Below are positions 14,354 through 23,596 of a stretch of 64,000 nt of DNA, piece by piece. The DNA is from an uncultured Bacteroidaceae bacterium (lineage in GTDB: Bacteria; Bacteroidota; Bacteroidia; Bacteroidales; Bacteroidaceae). The stretch covers positions 1 to 64,000 of the forward strand of contig CAJOCU010000006.1 of assembly GCA_905233765.1 (NCBI GenBank). The letters run 5' to 3'. Each line of letters begins with the position of its first letter. The first letter of the stretch is position 1. The notes beneath the pieces are model-generated. The model saw only the letters and a list, made by a program, of their open reading frames with translations. It was not told the origin of the DNA and did not search any database. A program made the position numbers and the translations under genes.

Positions 14354-16570
14354 ATGAATAACAATACTTTTGCGCTCACAAAGGAAGAGCAGAAGGCATT
14401 AACCGGGCTTTATCGCGACTTGATGCAGATCGTCCGCCCTGACTTGCGCCCGGAGGATTACAACCTCGTGAAAGGCTATTTGAAAGAGGCCTCACAGACG
14501 AAGGTCATGGAGCGCGATGTGTTTGGTTTGCATCCGTTATTGACCTCTATGCAGACGGCCTTGATTGTGGCCACGGAGATTGGCGTGTCACGCCCGGCAA
14601 TCCTGGGCGTGATGCTTCACAGGCTGGTGATGCTGGGACTGGTTACGGAGAACCAGGTGAGTGCTGATTTCGGTGATGATGTGGCAACCATTATCAGGGG
14701 ACTTCGGCGCATAGGAGAACTGTACACCAAGAATCCTATCGTGCAGAGCGAAAACTTCAAGCAGCTGTTGCTGTCATTCGCTGAGGATATGCGCGTTATC
14801 CTAATTGTTATCGCCAACCGCGTGTGTGTAATGCGACAGATCAAGGATGCAGAGAACGACGAGGCACGCCGCCGTGTGGCTATGGAGTCTTCGTATCTCT
14901 ATGCTCCATTGGCACATAAGTTGGGTCTATATCGCTTGAAGAGTGAGCTCGAGGACTTGTCGCTGAAGTATCTGGAACGTGATGCTTACTATCATATCAA
15001 GGAAAAACTGAATGCTACGAAGAAGAGTCGTGACGCCTATATCGAAAGATTTATCAAGCCTGTAGAAGAGAAACTTAATGCTGCTGGATTAAAGTTTCAC
15101 ATGAAGGGTCGCACAAAGAGCATCCACAGCATCTGGCAGAAGATGAAGAAGCAGCGATGTGAATTCGAAGGCGTGTACGACCTCTTTGCTATTCGTGTGA
15201 TTCTTGACTCGCCCATGGAACGTGAGAAACAAGATTGCTGGCAGGTGTTTTCCATCATCACGGATATGTATCAGCCCAACCCAAAACGAATGCGCGATTG
15301 GCTAAGCATCCCCAAGTCCAATGGTTACGAGAGTTTGCACATTACTGTGCTCGGACCAGAAGGCAAGTGGGTAGAAGTGCAAATTCGCACAGAGCGAATG
15401 GACGAGGTGGCTGAGCGTGGTTTGGCAGCCCATTGGCGCTATAAGGGTGTTCGGGGTGGCGAAGCTGGCGTGGAGGCGTGGATGCAAGGAATTCGCAGCG
15501 CTTTGGAAGCTGGTGATGATTTGCAACTGATGGATCAGTTCAAAATGGATTTGTACGAGGACGAGGTCTTCGCGTTTACGCCTAAAGGTGATCTTTTCAA
15601 GCTGCCTCAGGGGGCAACAGTGCTGGACTTCGCCTATGCCCTTCATACCAAGATCGGCAATCACTGTACGGGCGGACGCATTGGAGGCAAGATGGTGACG
15701 CTGCGACAGGTGCTCCATAGCGGAGACCAAGTGGAGATCATGACCCATGCCAACCAAGTGCCAAAACAGGACTGGCTGAATGTTGTCAAGACGGGACGTG
15801 CTCGTTCCAAGATCCGTCAGGCCCTTAAGGAGATGGCCGCTACACAGGCTGCTTTCGCGAAGGAAGAGTTGGAGCGTAAGTTCAAGAACCGTAAACTGGA
15901 TTTGGACGAGGCTACGCTCATGCACACGATGACACGACTTGGTTATCGTGTTGTCACGGAGTTCTACAATGCGTTGGCTGAAGGCGTTATTGATGTTAAC
16001 CAGGTGCTGGAAGCCTACACCCTACAGCAGCGCTACGACCGTGGTGAGCTAACGAACCAGGCCCAGAGCGCAGAGAACTACCAGCCGCAGATGGATGACA
16101 AGATATCGCAAGTCGGGCGCAAGTCAGACGTGCTGGTCATTGATCAGAACCTACGTGGCATCGGCTACACACTGGCTCGTTGCTGCCAACCTGTTTATGG
16201 TGATGAGGTGTTTGGCTTTCTCACCGCAGGCGGGGGAATCAAGATTCATCGAAAGGATTGCCCCAATGCGCCAGCTTTGCGTGTGCGATATGGATATCGT
16301 ATCATCAATGCCCGCTGGGCAGGGAAGGGCGGAAGTCAATATGCCATCACACTACGAGTCGTAGGACAGGATGACCTGGGTATCGTAAACAATATAACCA
16401 GTATCATCTCCAAGGATGAACGTCTGCTACTGCGCAGCATCTCTATTGATTCTCATGATGGCCTTTTCAGTGGAACACTAACCATCATGCTCGAGGATAC
16501 TGCTCGACTGAAGCAACTGATTCAAAAGCTCGAAGGGGTTCGTGGTGTAAAAAGTGTCACTCGCCTTTGA
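14354..16570 (+). CDS. Long RelA/SpoT homologue, hydrolase site degenerate
   Basis: 738 residues from ATG 14354 (GTG 14348 is also in frame). Makes the alarmone (p)ppGpp during starvation. The N-terminal HD region is recognisable, but the HD pair reads His89-Arg90 (MLHRLVM) and the acidic residues that normally follow are missing, so hydrolysis is probably lost. The synthetase domain at about 245-365 looks intact: YDLFAIRVIL, RMRDWLSIPKSNGYESLH, EVQIRT. A TGS domain follows (DEVFAFTPKGDLFKLPQGA), then a zinc-finger-like segment with an ARCCQP pair and HRKDCPNA, and a C-terminal ACT domain. It thus resembles a RelA-type synthetase. A separate hydrolase elsewhere in the genome would be expected. 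The symbol is left open because relA, spoT and rel are used inconsistently in this phylum. Confidence 0.9.
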   Translation: MNNNTFALTKEEQKALTGLYRDLMQIVRPDLRPEDYNLVKGYLKEASQTKVMERDVFGLHPLLTSMQTALIVATEIGVSRPAILGVMLHRLVMLGLVTENQVSADFGDDVATIIRGLRRIGELYTKNPIVQSENFKQLLLSFAEDMRVILIVIANRVCVMRQIKDAENDEARRRVAMESSYLYAPLAHKLGLYRLKSELEDLSLKYLERDAYYHIKEKLNATKKSRDAYIERFIKPVEEKLNAAGLKFHMKGRTKSIHSIWQKMKKQRCEFEGVYDLFAIRVILDSPMEREKQDCWQVFSIITDMYQPNPKRMRDWLSIPKSNGYESLHITVLGPEGKWVEVQIRTERMDEVAERGLAAHWRYKGVRGGEAGVEAWMQGIRSALEAGDDLQLMDQFKMDLYEDEVFAFTPKGDLFKLPQGATVLDFAYALHTKIGNHCTGGRIGGKMVTLRQVLHSGDQVEIMTHANQVPKQDWLNVVKTGRARSKIRQALKEMAATQAAFAKEELERKFKNRKLDLDEATLMHTMTRLGYRVVTEFYNALAEGVIDVNQVLEAYTLQQRYDRGELTNQAQSAENYQPQMDDKISQVGRKSDVLVIDQNLRGIGYTLARCCQPVYGDEVFGFLTAGGGIKIHRKDCPNAPALRVRYGYRIINARWAGKGGSQYAITLRVVGQDDLGIVNNITSIISKDERLLLRSISIDSHDGLFSGTLTIMLEDTARLKQLIQKLEGVRGVKSVTRL

Positions 16571-16647
16571 GAGATTGTAGGCCCGTGAAATGTCCTTAGC
16601 GTCCGTTAAAAGGTCTTAAGGAATTTTATGCCCTCGTTCTTTTTTCA

Positions 16648-16655
16648 TACCTTTG
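16648..16655 (+). promoter_or_regulatory. -7 box of the MORN gene
   Basis: TACCTTTG. It overlaps an in-frame TTG, which rules that TTG out as a start and points to ATG 16683. Confidence 0.65.
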
Positions 16656-16682
16656 TCCTTCGAATTTTACAATCCGACATAC

Positions 16683-17834
16683 ATGAGTCCTCTTTTTTGC
16701 TACATAAACACATTTGCACACGGTCTGTTCCGACGTTCATTGGCGGCGGTCGTTCTCTCCTTGCCTCTGTGCCTGTTGGCGCAGGACATCACTACTGGTA
16801 CCTACACCTTCAAGGATGGTGCCGTATATCAAGGCGAATTATTTCGTGGTAAGCCTTATGGGAAAGGTCGTACAACATATAAGAATGGCGATGTCTATGA
16901 AGGCGAGTATGTGAAAGGTAAACGTCAGGGAGCCGGCGTCTATACTTTTGTGGATGGTGAACGCTATGAAGGCGATTGGTATCAGGACCAGCAGCACGGA
17001 ACGGGCACGTTTTACTTTAAGAATAACAACCGTTACGAAGGACTCTGGTTCCGCGACTTCCAGCACGGCAAGGGTGTGATGTACTACTTCAATGGCGACG
17101 TCTATGAAGGCGATTGGCAAAATGATAAACGCGAGGGGCAGGGGACATACTCCTTTGCCACGGGCGATAGCTATAAAGGGTCATGGAAGGACGACAAGAA
17201 AGATGGACAGGGCTTGTTCGTCTGGTCTAATGGTGCTCGCTATAACGGTATGTGGCGCGAGGGCAAGATGAACGGCAGCGGCACTTATAACTATGCCAAT
17301 GGCGATGTATATAAAGGTACTTTCGTGAATGACTCCCTGGAAGGAAAGGGTATCTATCGTTACAACAACGGCGATGTCTATGAGGGAAGTTACCACAACA
17401 GCCAGCGTGAGGGCGAGGGAATTTTCACTTATGCCAACGGCAACAAGTATGTGGGACAGCTCAAAGGTGGAATGAAGCACGGCGCCGGCACCTTTACCTC
17501 ACCCGATGGTACCAGCTACACAGGACAGTGGCAGCGTGACCGTAAAGAGGGCAAGGGAAAATATATATGGCGCAACGGAGACATCTACGATGGTGAATGG
17601 AAGGATGACATGATGGACGGTGAGGGCGTGTTGCGGCAGAAGGACGGCACTAAGTTCCGCGGGCAGTTCCGCCAAGGAAAGAAAAATGGTAAGTGCATCA
17701 TGGAGACCCCCGATGGCTTACGCTTCGAAGGAGGCTACAAGGATGACATCAGGGATGGCGACTTCGTGGAGAAAGATCGCAACGGGAATGTCATACGACG
17801 GGGACATTATACCAACGGTACCATTGAAAGATAA
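16683..17834 (+). CDS. Exported protein of fourteen 23-residue MORN repeats
   Basis: 383 residues from ATG 16683. A signal peptide (LAAVVLSLPLCLLAQ) is preceded by a longish charged N-region. The remainder is almost entirely MORN repeats of the form DVYEGxWxxxKxxGxGxYxYxNG. I count fourteen consecutive 23-residue units, the last two diverged. MORN repeats form an extended beta sheet that binds lipids or protein partners. In Bacteroidetes such exported MORN proteins are common and of unknown role. A single gene between its own promoter box and a hairpin terminator at 17868. Confidence 0.88.
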   Translation: MSPLFCYINTFAHGLFRRSLAAVVLSLPLCLLAQDITTGTYTFKDGAVYQGELFRGKPYGKGRTTYKNGDVYEGEYVKGKRQGAGVYTFVDGERYEGDWYQDQQHGTGTFYFKNNNRYEGLWFRDFQHGKGVMYYFNGDVYEGDWQNDKREGQGTYSFATGDSYKGSWKDDKKDGQGLFVWSNGARYNGMWREGKMNGSGTYNYANGDVYKGTFVNDSLEGKGIYRYNNGDVYEGSYHNSQREGEGIFTYANGNKYVGQLKGGMKHGAGTFTSPDGTSYTGQWQRDRKEGKGKYIWRNGDIYDGEWKDDMMDGEGVLRQKDGTKFRGQFRQGKKNGKCIMETPDGLRFEGGYKDDIRDGDFVEKDRNGNVIRRGHYTNGTIER

Positions 17835-17867
17835 TCAACTCTTTTGAGCTTTTTGGTAAATTAAATA

Positions 17868-17900
17868 GCCCAAAGGGAGTCTCAAAATCTCCTTTTGGGC
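17868..17900 (+). terminator. Rho-independent terminator of the MORN gene
   Basis: GCCCAAAGGGAG (17868-17879) pairs over 12 bp with 17889-17900, followed by a T-rich but interrupted tail. Confidence 0.7.
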
Positions 17901-17941
17901 ATTTTCATTCGTTTTTATTTTCTCCAATGGGAAAAAAAACG

Positions 17942-17949
17942 TACCTTTG
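17942..17949 (+). promoter_or_regulatory. -7 box of the yhcH-like gene
   Basis: TACCTTTG, 31 bases before ATG 17981. It falls inside the longer in-frame extension and so supports the shorter start. Confidence 0.65.
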
Positions 17950-17980
17950 CCGCGCAAAACAAAGACATCATCTGTTTCAT

Positions 17981-18445
17981 ATGATTATTGATGACTTCAA
18001 GGCGTTCGACCGCTATCTTGGTTTGAACCCGCTTTTTCCCGCTGTGGCAGAATTCTTACGCACAACGGACCTCAACTCCCTTCCCACAGGTATCACAAAA
18101 ATTCAGGGTGACGACCTCTTCATCAACGTTCAGCAAGCTCCTGTGAAGACGCGCTCACAGGCTCGCTTTGAGACGCATCGTAGGATGATAGATATCCAAG
18201 TTCCTTTCTCGGATTGCGAGGAGTACGGTTGGGCGCCAGCGGATGCCTTGCCGGCCGCTGCTTATGATGAGGCTTGCGATATGACGCTCCACGACCCAGA
18301 GCCTCCCAAGACCCCAGAGGATGTAGCCGTCACCTACTTCACGCTGCACCCTGGACAGTTCGCCATCTTCTTCCCCGAGGACGGACACGCGCCTGCGATT
18401 ACGCCGACAGGATTGCGAAAGGCTATCATTAAAGTGAAAGCTTGA
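17981..18445 (+). CDS. YhcH/YjgK/YiaL family protein
   Basis: 154 residues from ATG 17981; an in-frame ATG at 17927 lies before the promoter box and is rejected. Family features are the ETHRRMIDIQVPFSDCEEYGW segment (read in two parts: ETHRRMIDIQ, then the Glu-rich turn) and a C-terminal FFPEDGHAPAI with the conserved His of the cupin-like fold. Members act on or bind sugars in sialic acid and related pathways, possibly as anomerases. No sugar operon is adjacent, so the substrate is open. glgB follows after 29 bases and may be co-transcribed. Confidence 0.88.
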   Translation: MIIDDFKAFDRYLGLNPLFPAVAEFLRTTDLNSLPTGITKIQGDDLFINVQQAPVKTRSQARFETHRRMIDIQVPFSDCEEYGWAPADALPAAAYDEACDMTLHDPEPPKTPEDVAVTYFTLHPGQFAIFFPEDGHAPAITPTGLRKAIIKVKA

Positions 18446-18474
18446 TATCGCCGACAAGGTACTAACGCTAACAA

Positions 18475-20592
18475 GTGAATACTAACAACTACTATATGAC
18501 AACGAAAACTCCTTCCAAGAAATCTGCTTCAACTTCCAAGAAAACAGCAGACAAAAAAAAGGTTGCGGCACCTTTGCAACTAAAGATTGTTCGTTCAGAT
18601 GAATGGCTCGCTCCATTTGAACCAGCTATAGCAGGGCGTCACCAGCACGTACTTGACAAAATGTCTGAACTTACGAATGGAGGCAAACAGAAACTGAGCG
18701 AGTTCGCAACCGGATATCTATACTACGGCCTTCACTTCGAGGATAAAAAATGGATCTTGCGAGAGTGGGCTCCTAACGCTACGGCTATCTATGTGGTCGG
18801 AGACTTCAATAACTGGCAGGAGGACAAGGCATATGCTATGAAACACCTTGCTAAGACTGCTGGCGATTGGGAATTAAAGCTACCTGCAAAAGCTATCAAG
18901 CACGGTCAACTTTTCAAACTCTCGATTCATTGGGAAGGTGGCCAAGGCGAGCGCATACCCGCTTGGGCAACGCGCGTCGTACAGGACGACCAGACGAAAC
19001 TCTTCGCAGCCCAGGCTTGGGCACCGGAACAACCCTACGAGTGGAAATGCACAAAGTTCAAGCCCAACACGTCTCCGCTGCTCATCTACGAATGTCACAT
19101 TGGAATGGCGCAGGATAAAGAAGGCGTTGGTACCTATGCCGAATTCCGCGAGAAGGTGTTGCCGCGTGTCATCAACGACGGCTACAACTGCATCCAGATC
19201 ATGGCTATTCAGGAGCACCCGTACTATGGCAGCTTCGGTTACCATGTCAGCAGTTTCTTTGCGGCCAGCTCACGCTTTGGTACACCCGAGGAACTGAAGG
19301 AACTCATTGACGCCGCTCACGCTGCTGGCATTGCCGTCATCATGGACATCGTGCACAGCCACGCCGTGAAGAACGAGAATGAGGGCCTTGGCAACTTCGC
19401 CGGAGACCCCAACCAGTATTTCTACGCAGGCGGCCGTCGCGAGCATCCCGCATGGGACAGCCTCTGTTTCGACTACGGCAAGAACGAGGTGATGCACTTC
19501 CTGCTCTCCAACTGCAAATACTGGCTCGAGGAGTACCACTTCGACGGCTTCCGCTTCGACGGTGTCACCTCAATGCTCTACTACAGCCACGGCCTCGGCG
19601 ACAACTTCTGCGGCTACGGCGACTACTACAACGGCAACGAGGATGACAACGCCATTGCCTACCTGACACTCGCCAACCTCGTCATTCACGAAGTGAATCC
19701 CAAGGCCATCACCATCGCCGAGGAGGTCTCCGGTATGCCCGGACTGGCAGCACCCTTCAAAGATGGCGGCTACGGCTTCGACTACCGCATGGCCATGAAT
19801 ATCCCCGACTATTGGATCAAGATCATCAAGGAACTCCGCGATGAGGACTGGAAACCCAGCAGCATGTTCTGGGAGGTCAAGAACCGTCGGGCAGACGAGA
19901 AAACCATTAGCTACTGCGAGAGCCACGACCAGGCACTTGTGGGCGACAAGACCATCATCTTCCGACTCATCGATGCCGACATGTACTGGCACTTCAAGAA
20001 AGGCGATGAGAATTACACCGTAGAACGTGGTATCGCGCTCCACAAGATGATTCGCCTGCTCACCGCATCCACCATCAACGGCGGCTACCTGAATTTCATG
20101 GGTAATGAGTTCGGTCATCCCGAATGGATTGACTTCCCTCGCGAGGGAAACGGCTGGAGCTACAAGTACGCTCGTCGTCAATGGAATCTCGTGGACAATC
20201 ACGAACTCTGCTATCACTACCTTGGCGACTTTGACCGTCAGATGCTCAAGACGCTGAAGATGCAGAAGGATATCCAGAAAACGCCTGTCACGGAGATTTG
20301 GCATAACGATGGTGACCAGGTTCTAGCCTTCCAGCGTGGCGACCTGCTCTTCGTCTTCAACTTCAGCTACAACCGCAGCTACACGGGTTATGGCTTTATG
20401 GTGCGTCAGGGGGCCTATAATGTTCTGCTCAACACCGATGATACAGCTTTCGGAGGTCATGGTTTGAACGACGACTCACTGCGACACTTTACTAATTATG
20501 ACCCCATGTTAGCTCGCGACAATAAGGGTTGGTTGAAATTATATCTCCCGGCTCGTTCTGCTCTGGTGCTGACCCGTTCCAAAGAAGACTAG
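18475..20592 (+). CDS. glgB: 1,4-alpha-glucan branching enzyme, eukaryote-like type
   Basis: 705 residues. Forms alpha-1,6 branches in glycogen. A Lys/Ser/Thr-rich N-terminal tail (about 35 residues) precedes a CBM48-like domain (WAPNATAIYVVGDFNNW) and a GH13 catalytic barrel. The nucleophile Asp lies in GFRFDGVTSM, the acid Glu in IAEEVSGMPG and the third acid in ESHDQALVGD. An all-beta C-terminal domain follows. GFRFDGVTSM and the EVSGMP motif are characteristic of the eukaryotic/GBE1-like group also found in Bacteroidetes. ATG 18496 (MTTKTPSKK) is an alternative start. No other glycogen gene is adjacent. A strong terminator follows. Confidence 0.95.
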   Translation: MNTNNYYMTTKTPSKKSASTSKKTADKKKVAAPLQLKIVRSDEWLAPFEPAIAGRHQHVLDKMSELTNGGKQKLSEFATGYLYYGLHFEDKKWILREWAPNATAIYVVGDFNNWQEDKAYAMKHLAKTAGDWELKLPAKAIKHGQLFKLSIHWEGGQGERIPAWATRVVQDDQTKLFAAQAWAPEQPYEWKCTKFKPNTSPLLIYECHIGMAQDKEGVGTYAEFREKVLPRVINDGYNCIQIMAIQEHPYYGSFGYHVSSFFAASSRFGTPEELKELIDAAHAAGIAVIMDIVHSHAVKNENEGLGNFAGDPNQYFYAGGRREHPAWDSLCFDYGKNEVMHFLLSNCKYWLEEYHFDGFRFDGVTSMLYYSHGLGDNFCGYGDYYNGNEDDNAIAYLTLANLVIHEVNPKAITIAEEVSGMPGLAAPFKDGGYGFDYRMAMNIPDYWIKIIKELRDEDWKPSSMFWEVKNRRADEKTISYCESHDQALVGDKTIIFRLIDADMYWHFKKGDENYTVERGIALHKMIRLLTASTINGGYLNFMGNEFGHPEWIDFPREGNGWSYKYARRQWNLVDNHELCYHYLGDFDRQMLKTLKMQKDIQKTPVTEIWHNDGDQVLAFQRGDLLFVFNFSYNRSYTGYGFMVRQGAYNVLLNTDDTAFGGHGLNDDSLRHFTNYDPMLARDNKGWLKLYLPARSALVLTRSKED

Positions 20593-20612
20593 TATTGGCA
20601 CATGAAATGAAT

Positions 20613-20642
20613 AAGAGGCAGGGACGCTCCCTGCCTCTTTCT
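20613..20642 (+). terminator. Bidirectional Rho-independent terminator
   Basis: AAGAGGCAGGGA (20613-20624) pairs perfectly with 20628-20639 around a 3-nt loop, followed by TTTCTTT-like sequence. It separates convergent glgB and the TonB receptor gene. Confidence 0.85.
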
Positions 20643-20649
20643 TTATGTA

Positions 20650-22851
20650 TTAAAATTGTAAGGGGAAGATTAATTTGACGGTGATGTTGCGACCTGGGTT
20701 ATAGATACCTCTGCGGCCAGATGCTTGATTGAAGCCTATGTATTTAAGGCGACTGAGGTGGCTTTGGTAGGCGCAGTCGAGTAGATTGTCGGCAATCAGG
20801 TATAGTTCGCAGAGCTTACGGCCGTTATTGAGGAGAATATCGGTGCCTGCAGACAGATTGAGGAGGGTGAATGCAGGAGTCGAGGTCTCAGTATCATCTG
20901 CCATGTAGTAGTGATTTTGTCGGAAGTAGTGCTCTACGGAGAAGGCAACGAAGGCATTGTCGAAAATGTGGCCGAGAATATGGTGGCGTTTGCTTTCTCC
21001 TGCATGGTGAGGTATTGTGCGATGGTGATCACCATTGTGAGTGAACTCCCATTTGATCTCGCCTGTCAATCGTGGGGCTGGCGTGAGTGGAAGATAACGC
21101 ATCTCAGGGGGCTGATTCAGCTGTCGGGCGTCCACCATCGAATATGTGGCGCCAAGGTGTAGCTGGTGAATGGGATGAATGTCGACACCAGCCTCAAAGC
21201 CCTTTAGAAGAGCATCACCTTGGGTGTAGCGAAAGCGGCGGTAGTGGTTCTCGCTGGGCAGCGAGGGCGTTGCTGTTTCGGAAGATGATAGGGCTGCGGC
21301 GTAGATGTAGTTGTCAATGCGGTTGAGGAAGAGGGACAGTTCGGCAGAGAGGTAACGACTGTTGTAGTCGAAACCGAGGTCGCTTTGCCAGCTATGCTCA
21401 GGCTTCAAGTCTTGGTTGCCCATTTCGTAGCGCAAAGAGCCTTCGTGGACGCCGTTACTACCTAGCTCGCTTAGATTGGGGGCTCTGAATCCGCGTGCTA
21501 CGTTGGCACGAATGTTCAGGTGGCGGTTAGCGTTGAAGACAGCACCGAGGGAACCTGTGAGGGCGTTGAAGTTACGAGTGAAATCGGGAAATCGCTCTTC
21601 GTCGTCTGCGATGAGTTGAAAGCTGTGGAGATGTCGGTTGTCAAAACGCAGGCCTCCACTGATTGTCCAACGGTTGAGCGTTTTGCTGCCAGTGACATAG
21701 ACACCGATGTCGAACAGTCGATAGGCAGGGATGAGGAATTCCTCGCCCTTGTTGAGTGAACGCTGAAACATACCTCCTATACCACCCGTCACTCGCCAGC
21801 CGCGCTGTTCATTCATCACATAACGGGCGTCGTAGGTAACGGTATGAAGGAGAAAATCGAGCGCTACCTCATCAGCATCCTCATACTCTTGGCGACGGTT
21901 GTGCTGGTATCCAACAATCGCTTTCAGGAGACCGTTGCCAATAGCAATCGAATTGTCGAGCACTGCTTTGTAGTGGTGAATCTGCTGGAAGGGAGGCGTT
22001 CGGTTGTAGGTCTTGACGTTGCCATTGTAGAGCAGATCGCCTGTGACCTCGTCGCGCTCACCCTCAATCATACTAGGTGTGAGATGGTAGTATCCAAATG
22101 TTAGATGAGAGAATCCCCAGTCCTTGTTCAGACCAATTAGACCCTTTGCAGCACGCTCGTGAAACTGCGAGCCGGGGACGTAGCCGTCATATTTGTTATG
22201 GTACGCGTGCGCGAACTTATCGCTGTAGCGTCCATTCCATACAAAGCCATTCTTGTTTCCGCCGAAACGCAGGGTATAGTTAATGAGTCCACTGTTAGTC
22301 TGGTATTCAGTGCCAAAGCTTGCACTCATCTGGTCATCGGGGTCAATGGCTTCGGGATGGAAAATAACGACACCGGCCATAGCATCGGAACCGTACATGA
22401 GTGAGGCTGGTCCTTTAAGAATCTCAACTTGTCCGATGCTGGCCCCATCAAGTTCTAGTCCATGTTCATCTCCCCATTGCTGTCCTTCCTGTCGTACACC
22501 GTCAGCAATTGTAACAATGCGGTTATAGCCAAGACCGCGGATGACAGGCTTGGAGATGCCACTGCCTGTAGTGATTTGTGCCATCCCTGGTTGTTTTGCG
22601 ATGGCATCGACGATATTCGAAGAAGCTACTTGTCGCAAGGCTTTCTGGGTAACTGTCGAGATTGGGGTGGGGGAATGTTTGCGTTTAATCTGGCCGACAG
22701 GACTAGTGACAACAACTTCGTTGAGTTCAAGATGTTGGTAGAAAATATCTGCAGAATCAGGCACCGACTGCGCTCGCATTGTAGAAGACGCAATGCAGAA
22801 CGTTAGAAGTGCAGATAATGCTTTAGCTTGTGTGTGTGTGCATTTTTTCAT
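20650..22851 (-). CDS. TonB-dependent outer-membrane receptor with His-rich loop
   Basis: 733 residues from ATG 22851 (MKKCTHTQAKALSALL..., signal peptide ending near MRAQS). The plug domain is clear: LNEVVVTSP, SNIVDAIAKQPGM, IRGLGYNRIVTIADGVRQEG, QVEILKGPASLMYGSDAMAGVV. A 22-strand-type barrel follows, ending in a terminal Phe (KLIFPLQF). A loop near residue 620 is strongly His-rich (HNGDHHRTIPHH, then KRHHILGH), as in ZnuD-type zinc receptors, so zinc or heme/metal uptake is the best guess. No partner lipoprotein or ABC transporter is adjacent. It is divergent from ribE with 96 bases between the starts. Confidence 0.9.
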   Translation of the reverse strand: MKKCTHTQAKALSALLTFCIASSTMRAQSVPDSADIFYQHLELNEVVVTSPVGQIKRKHSPTPISTVTQKALRQVASSNIVDAIAKQPGMAQITTGSGISKPVIRGLGYNRIVTIADGVRQEGQQWGDEHGLELDGASIGQVEILKGPASLMYGSDAMAGVVIFHPEAIDPDDQMSASFGTEYQTNSGLINYTLRFGGNKNGFVWNGRYSDKFAHAYHNKYDGYVPGSQFHERAAKGLIGLNKDWGFSHLTFGYYHLTPSMIEGERDEVTGDLLYNGNVKTYNRTPPFQQIHHYKAVLDNSIAIGNGLLKAIVGYQHNRRQEYEDADEVALDFLLHTVTYDARYVMNEQRGWRVTGGIGGMFQRSLNKGEEFLIPAYRLFDIGVYVTGSKTLNRWTISGGLRFDNRHLHSFQLIADDEERFPDFTRNFNALTGSLGAVFNANRHLNIRANVARGFRAPNLSELGSNGVHEGSLRYEMGNQDLKPEHSWQSDLGFDYNSRYLSAELSLFLNRIDNYIYAAALSSSETATPSLPSENHYRRFRYTQGDALLKGFEAGVDIHPIHQLHLGATYSMVDARQLNQPPEMRYLPLTPAPRLTGEIKWEFTHNGDHHRTIPHHAGESKRHHILGHIFDNAFVAFSVEHYFRQNHYYMADDTETSTPAFTLLNLSAGTDILLNNGRKLCELYLIADNLLDCAYQSHLSRLKYIGFNQASGRRGIYNPGRNITVKLIFPLQF

Positions 22852-22914
22852 TTCAGTGCGCAAAAGGTATATTATTTTTTTCAAAGATTGTGTGGCCGTC
22901 CCATTTATTTGTCG

Positions 22915-22922
22915 TACCTTTG
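22915..22922 (+). promoter_or_regulatory. -7 box of ribE
   Basis: TACCTTTG, 25 bases before the ATG. No FMN riboswitch is visible in the short leader. Confidence 0.65.
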
Positions 22923-22947
22923 CACACGTTAACAATCATTCATTTCT

Positions 22948-23568
22948 ATGTTCTCAGGTATTGTAGAAAGCACAGCCGTTGTTGCGGCTATTGAACGTGA
23001 GCAGGAAAATATTCATTTCACGCTACGTTGTCCGTTTACAGATGAGTTGAAGATAGACCAGAGCATTGCCCACAATGGCGTGTGCCTTACTGTAGTTCGT
23101 ATAGAGGGCGACACCTACACAGTGACTGCTATGCGTGAGACGCTGGACCGTTCAAACCTTGGTCTTCTAAAGGTCGGGGATGAGGTGAATGTAGAACGTT
23201 CCATGCAAATGGGAGGTCGTTTGGATGGCCATATCGTGCAAGGCCATGTTGATCAGACCGCGCGCTGCATCCGTGTAGAGGACCAAGAAGGCAGTCATGA
23301 ATATACATTCGAGTATGATGCAGATCCTGAGATGGTTGCCCGAGGATACTTTACCGTAGACAAAGGTTCAGTGACAGTCAATGGCGTCTCGTTGACGGTG
23401 TGCCGCCCGACGAAGAACACTTTTTCGGTCTGTATTATTCCCTACACTTTTGACAACACCAACTTCCACCATATTCATGAAGGCACAGTTGTCAATATCG
23501 AGTTTGATATCCTAGGAAAGTACATCGCTCAATATCAGTCTAGAATGATGGAAATGAAGAATGAATAG
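22948..23568 (+). CDS. ribE: Riboflavin synthase alpha subunit
   Basis: 206 residues, the usual length. Dismutates two 6,7-dimethyl-8-ribityllumazines to riboflavin. Two tandem lumazine-binding repeats are seen. The first begins MFSGIVES with NGVCLTV and a MRETL segment; the second has MGGRLDGHIVQGHVDQ, VNGVSLTV and IPYTFDNTNF. The His-Val-Asp GHVD motif and the N-terminal FSGIVE are family signatures. glnS follows 28 bases later on the same strand, so co-transcription is likely. Confidence 0.95.
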   Translation: MFSGIVESTAVVAAIEREQENIHFTLRCPFTDELKIDQSIAHNGVCLTVVRIEGDTYTVTAMRETLDRSNLGLLKVGDEVNVERSMQMGGRLDGHIVQGHVDQTARCIRVEDQEGSHEYTFEYDADPEMVARGYFTVDKGSVTVNGVSLTVCRPTKNTFSVCIIPYTFDNTNFHHIHEGTVVNIEFDILGKYIAQYQSRMMEMKNE

Positions 23569-23596
23569 TTAAAGTGAACATTTGATTATATAGTAT

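Noticed and set aside
16683..17834. Regular ~69-bp DNA repeats considered as a CRISPR array
   Set aside because: They are the codons of MORN repeats, continuous in one frame, with no conserved DNA repeat or unique spacers.
22852..22947. FMN riboswitch upstream of riboflavin synthase
   Set aside because: The leader after the promoter box is only about 20 bases, too short for the RFN element, and no conserved RFN strings are present.
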